NCBI GenBank assembly: GCA_036365515.1
Contig: CM070873.1
Location: 190,148,604-190,212,603 of the forward strand
Length of the DNA stretch: 64,000 nucleotides
DNA from: Torymus aiolomorphi
Lineage: Eukaryota; Arthropoda; Insecta; Hymenoptera; Torymidae
Direction of reading: 5' to 3'
The notes beneath the pieces were generated by a model. It did not search any database. It was not told where the DNA came from and saw only the letters and a list, made by a program, of their open reading frames with translations. A program made the position numbers and the translations under genes. Numbering within the stretch: position 1 is the first letter of the stretch; each line of letters begins with the position of its first letter. This document shows, piece by piece, positions 62,119-64,000 of the stretch.

Positions 62119-62460
62119 GACTGCTCTATCTACTAAATTTGAGATAATATTTCATTTTTGTTGTGAAGTGTGGTTTGATTTGTAATTCAATAATCTTTCT
62201 GATGTCATAGGTTTTTGATACTAGTTTGTAATAATCTTATTGTTATGTTTTATAATTGAGTTATCAAGAAAATTTATAGCGTTGTTTGTTTCTATTTCGT
62301 GAGTGAATTTAAGGTGTTCGTTGTAATTGTTAAAAACTTGGAGAACTAAATCTATTTTATCTTTTTGTATGCACAGTATCGTATCGTCTACGTATCTATA
62401 GTAGAAAAGAGGCGTGCAATTGTATGTATTTTTTAATTCCATCAAACAGTCGTTTTCCAA
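62119..62460 (-). pseudogene. Penelope-like RT fragment (RYVDD)
   Basis: ENDCLMELKNTYNC, then FYYRYVDDTILCI (catalytic YVDD intact) and AINFLDNSIIKHNNK. Motif A and everything upstream are missing: the coding region starts at the boundary with the inverted terminal copy (62460), a 5' truncation. Confidence 0.88.
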
Positions 62461-62643
62461 GCGTATGCATTCACGTGCGATAATCTGTTGACAAAGTTGG
62501 TCGAAGCTATGTTTGCTCCATCAGCTGATACTGTAAAAAACTTTGGTAATTATTTTCTGTTGTATTCTCTGTATAACTCATTATATTTTTTGTCAACTGT
62601 TTTTTAACGTTATGTTGTTTGTTATCTACCTTTTCTTAATAAA

Positions 62644-62681
62644 GCCAGAAGAGGCCAGAAAATCGTCTGGCGAAACGTCGC
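62644..62681 (+). ncRNA. Hammerhead-type ribozyme core (mutated copy)
   Basis: Inverted counterpart of 61230-61267: GCCAGAAGAGGCCAGAAAAT then CGTCTGGCGAAACGTCGC. Stem II is perfect and GAAAC/GTC kept, but the CUGANGA box reads CAGAAGA, so self-cleavage is unlikely. Confidence 0.6.
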
Positions 62682-62789
62682 AAAATAAAAAATGGACTGA
62701 AATTCATTTTCACCTTGGACATTGGCCCTCAAAGGATCCATTATTCCTACCTATTAAAATCAATCATAATGCATGGTTTTTGAAGAATA

Positions 62790-62845
62790 TCTGTATGGAT
62801 GGATGTGTGTGTGTATGTGTGCGTATGCGTGTGCGTGTGCGTGGG
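62790..62845. repeat. (TG)n-like simple repeat at the element border
   Basis: GTGTGTGTATGTGTGCGTATGCGTGTGCG tract just outside the Penelope-like terminal copy. Confidence 0.8.
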
Positions 62846-62879
62846 TGTGAGTACATAACGAATTTTAATCGTTCGCTCT

Positions 62880-64000
62880 AATTTTTTTTTTTATTACGGG
62901 TAAAAAATCCGTTTTTTGTTTCATAGACTCGTTTTTGTTTTAAGGGGAATTATCGATTTTCGAACAATTGATTTTTGCGTTTTTTTAATGATAGGATTGA
63001 GATATTGAAATCGGATAAAAGGCATTTTAAAGATCTATAAAGCAAATTTACATTAGCTATTACGATTCCTTTTTATTAACAAAAACGAGTTTTTCAAACT
63101 TCAAATCCCAAACTAAACAGTCAATTTTGTTAAAAAAAATCATGATAATGAAGAATATAAATAGATACAATTTTTAAAAATTTAAATTGATTCTATCGAC
63201 CAGTTTTTCAGTAATAAACTAAACATTGAAGAAAATGAGTTTCCCATGTTGTATGATTACGGAAGTAAAATTGACTTAATCGCTTTGAATTTTATATATT
63301 AATGAATTTTCAAATCATTAAAAAAACATATAAAATAAATAAACATATTTTATATTTGTATATACTATAATTAATTTTGAGAATGCTACGTGCCAATGAA
63401 TTGGTAGCGATTTTGATTTTGTTAAACCATTTTCGATTTGACGCTATTTTCTAGGTTGATAAGACTACTTTTTTAAACTTTTTTCTTTGCTAGAATCAAT
63501 ATAAAATATCTACTAAAAGATTCCAAAAATGTTACAATTTTTCATTTATTATTTTTTTTCTATTTTAATACGTAACTATCGTATATTATGTGTGTATTTG
63601 GATATCAAATGAAAATAAATGAAACCGTGAGTATAAAATATTTCTTTTGCATAAAAAGATATACGTATTACACATATTTCATGTTTGGCAACAGCGCCAT
63701 CACCTCGGAGCCAAACTAACACAAAGAAGAAGATATTTCATGTTAAGATATTGTTTTTTGCGTCCACATATAATATTTAATTTACAGCTCCCAAAGATGC
63801 AAAAACATTTTGTAATACATGAAAATCAAAGAAAAAAGAAGACATTCAATTTGAGTTAATGATGGATCAAATCGGAAGCTCCTGTGTAAAATTATAAGCA
63901 TTCTATTACGGTAAAAATTACAAAGAAATCAGAAAAATTTCAAAATTACGTAAAGTACCAATTTTTATGTTTTTTTTGTTATTTTCGAATGCTTATAGCT
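62880..64000. other. AT-rich stretch without gene
   Basis: No recognised coding region or structured repeat. The 70-codon frame at 63647-63859 has no recognisable similarity. Confidence 0.55.

Larger units (their letters stand above)
61140..62767 (-). mobile_element. Penelope-like element with inverted terminal copies
   Basis: Segments of about 310 bp (61140-61453 and 62458-62767) are inverted copies flanking a 5'-truncated RT/GIY-YIG coding region on minus. Terminal repeats in inverted arrangement and 5' truncation are known for Penelope-like elements. Both copies contain a hammerhead-like motif. Confidence 0.85.

Overview
The window is AT-rich eukaryotic, intron-containing DNA built almost entirely of decayed, nested mobile elements, microsatellites and foldback repeats. 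The mix of elements points to an arthropod, most likely an insect: Penelope-like elements with a GIY-YIG domain, a ZMYM1-like hAT, Ty1/copia, Ty3/gypsy with AT-hook tails, a jockey/CR1-like non-LTR element with an AATAAATAAA-type tail, and many small TIR elements. A hymenopteran is my guess only. One likely host-gene piece is visible: a 96-bp in-phase exon at 54534-54629 (+) resembling the cysteine-rich/EGF junction of an ADAM metalloprotease. If right, at least part of the window is intronic.

Layout. 1-4708: 3' two thirds of a Ty3/gypsy element (protease, RT with its catalytic box deleted, RNase H, integrase, AT-hook tail, polypurine tract, 3' LTR). 4709-7575: AT-rich DNA with hairpin repeats and a TA/CA microsatellite. 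7576-14177: DNA transposon with very long terminal inverted repeats around a four-exon, broken transposase-like gene on the minus strand. 14178-25668: (TA)n followed by an 11.4-kb inverted repeat. Its right arm is interrupted by a 5.8-kb TIR element filled with satellite arrays (18498-24323, TA target duplication). 25987-28085: small foldback, TCTCTACG minisatellite, hairpin cluster. 28800-32690: Ty1/copia on minus with its 3' LTR. 32672-34103: pogo/CENP-B-like transposase remnant on minus. 34826-41250: one non-LTR retrotransposon on minus whose RT reading frame is split by a 5.07-kb non-coding insert flanked by ACATA. 41455-42330: solo gypsy LTR with GAAT duplication. 43250-44420: duplicated repeat unit, one copy carrying a small TIR element. 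44793-48028: TIR-bounded element containing a palindromically duplicated gene of unknown function and a ubiquitin-hydrolase-like fragment. 48075-49060: Penelope-like RT remnant. 49299-53585: small TIR element interrupted by a 4-kb hAT transposon with a perfect 8-bp duplication. 53588-54293: near-perfect 706-bp palindrome. 54534-54629: ADAM-like exon. 55400-57080: probable copia-like leader and gag fragment (+). 57090-60460: gypsy gag and partial LTR on minus. 61140-62767: Penelope-like element with inverted terminal copies carrying a hammerhead-type ribozyme core. The last kilobase is featureless.

The genes do not form a pathway. The biology is transposon invasion, nesting and decay. All element proteins carry stops, frameshifts or lost catalytic residues, so none looks autonomous in this copy. 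The informative parts are the insertion junctions, which allow relative dating, and non-coding structures: satellite growth inside a TIR element, ribozyme cores, and long palindromes that could yield double-stranded RNA.
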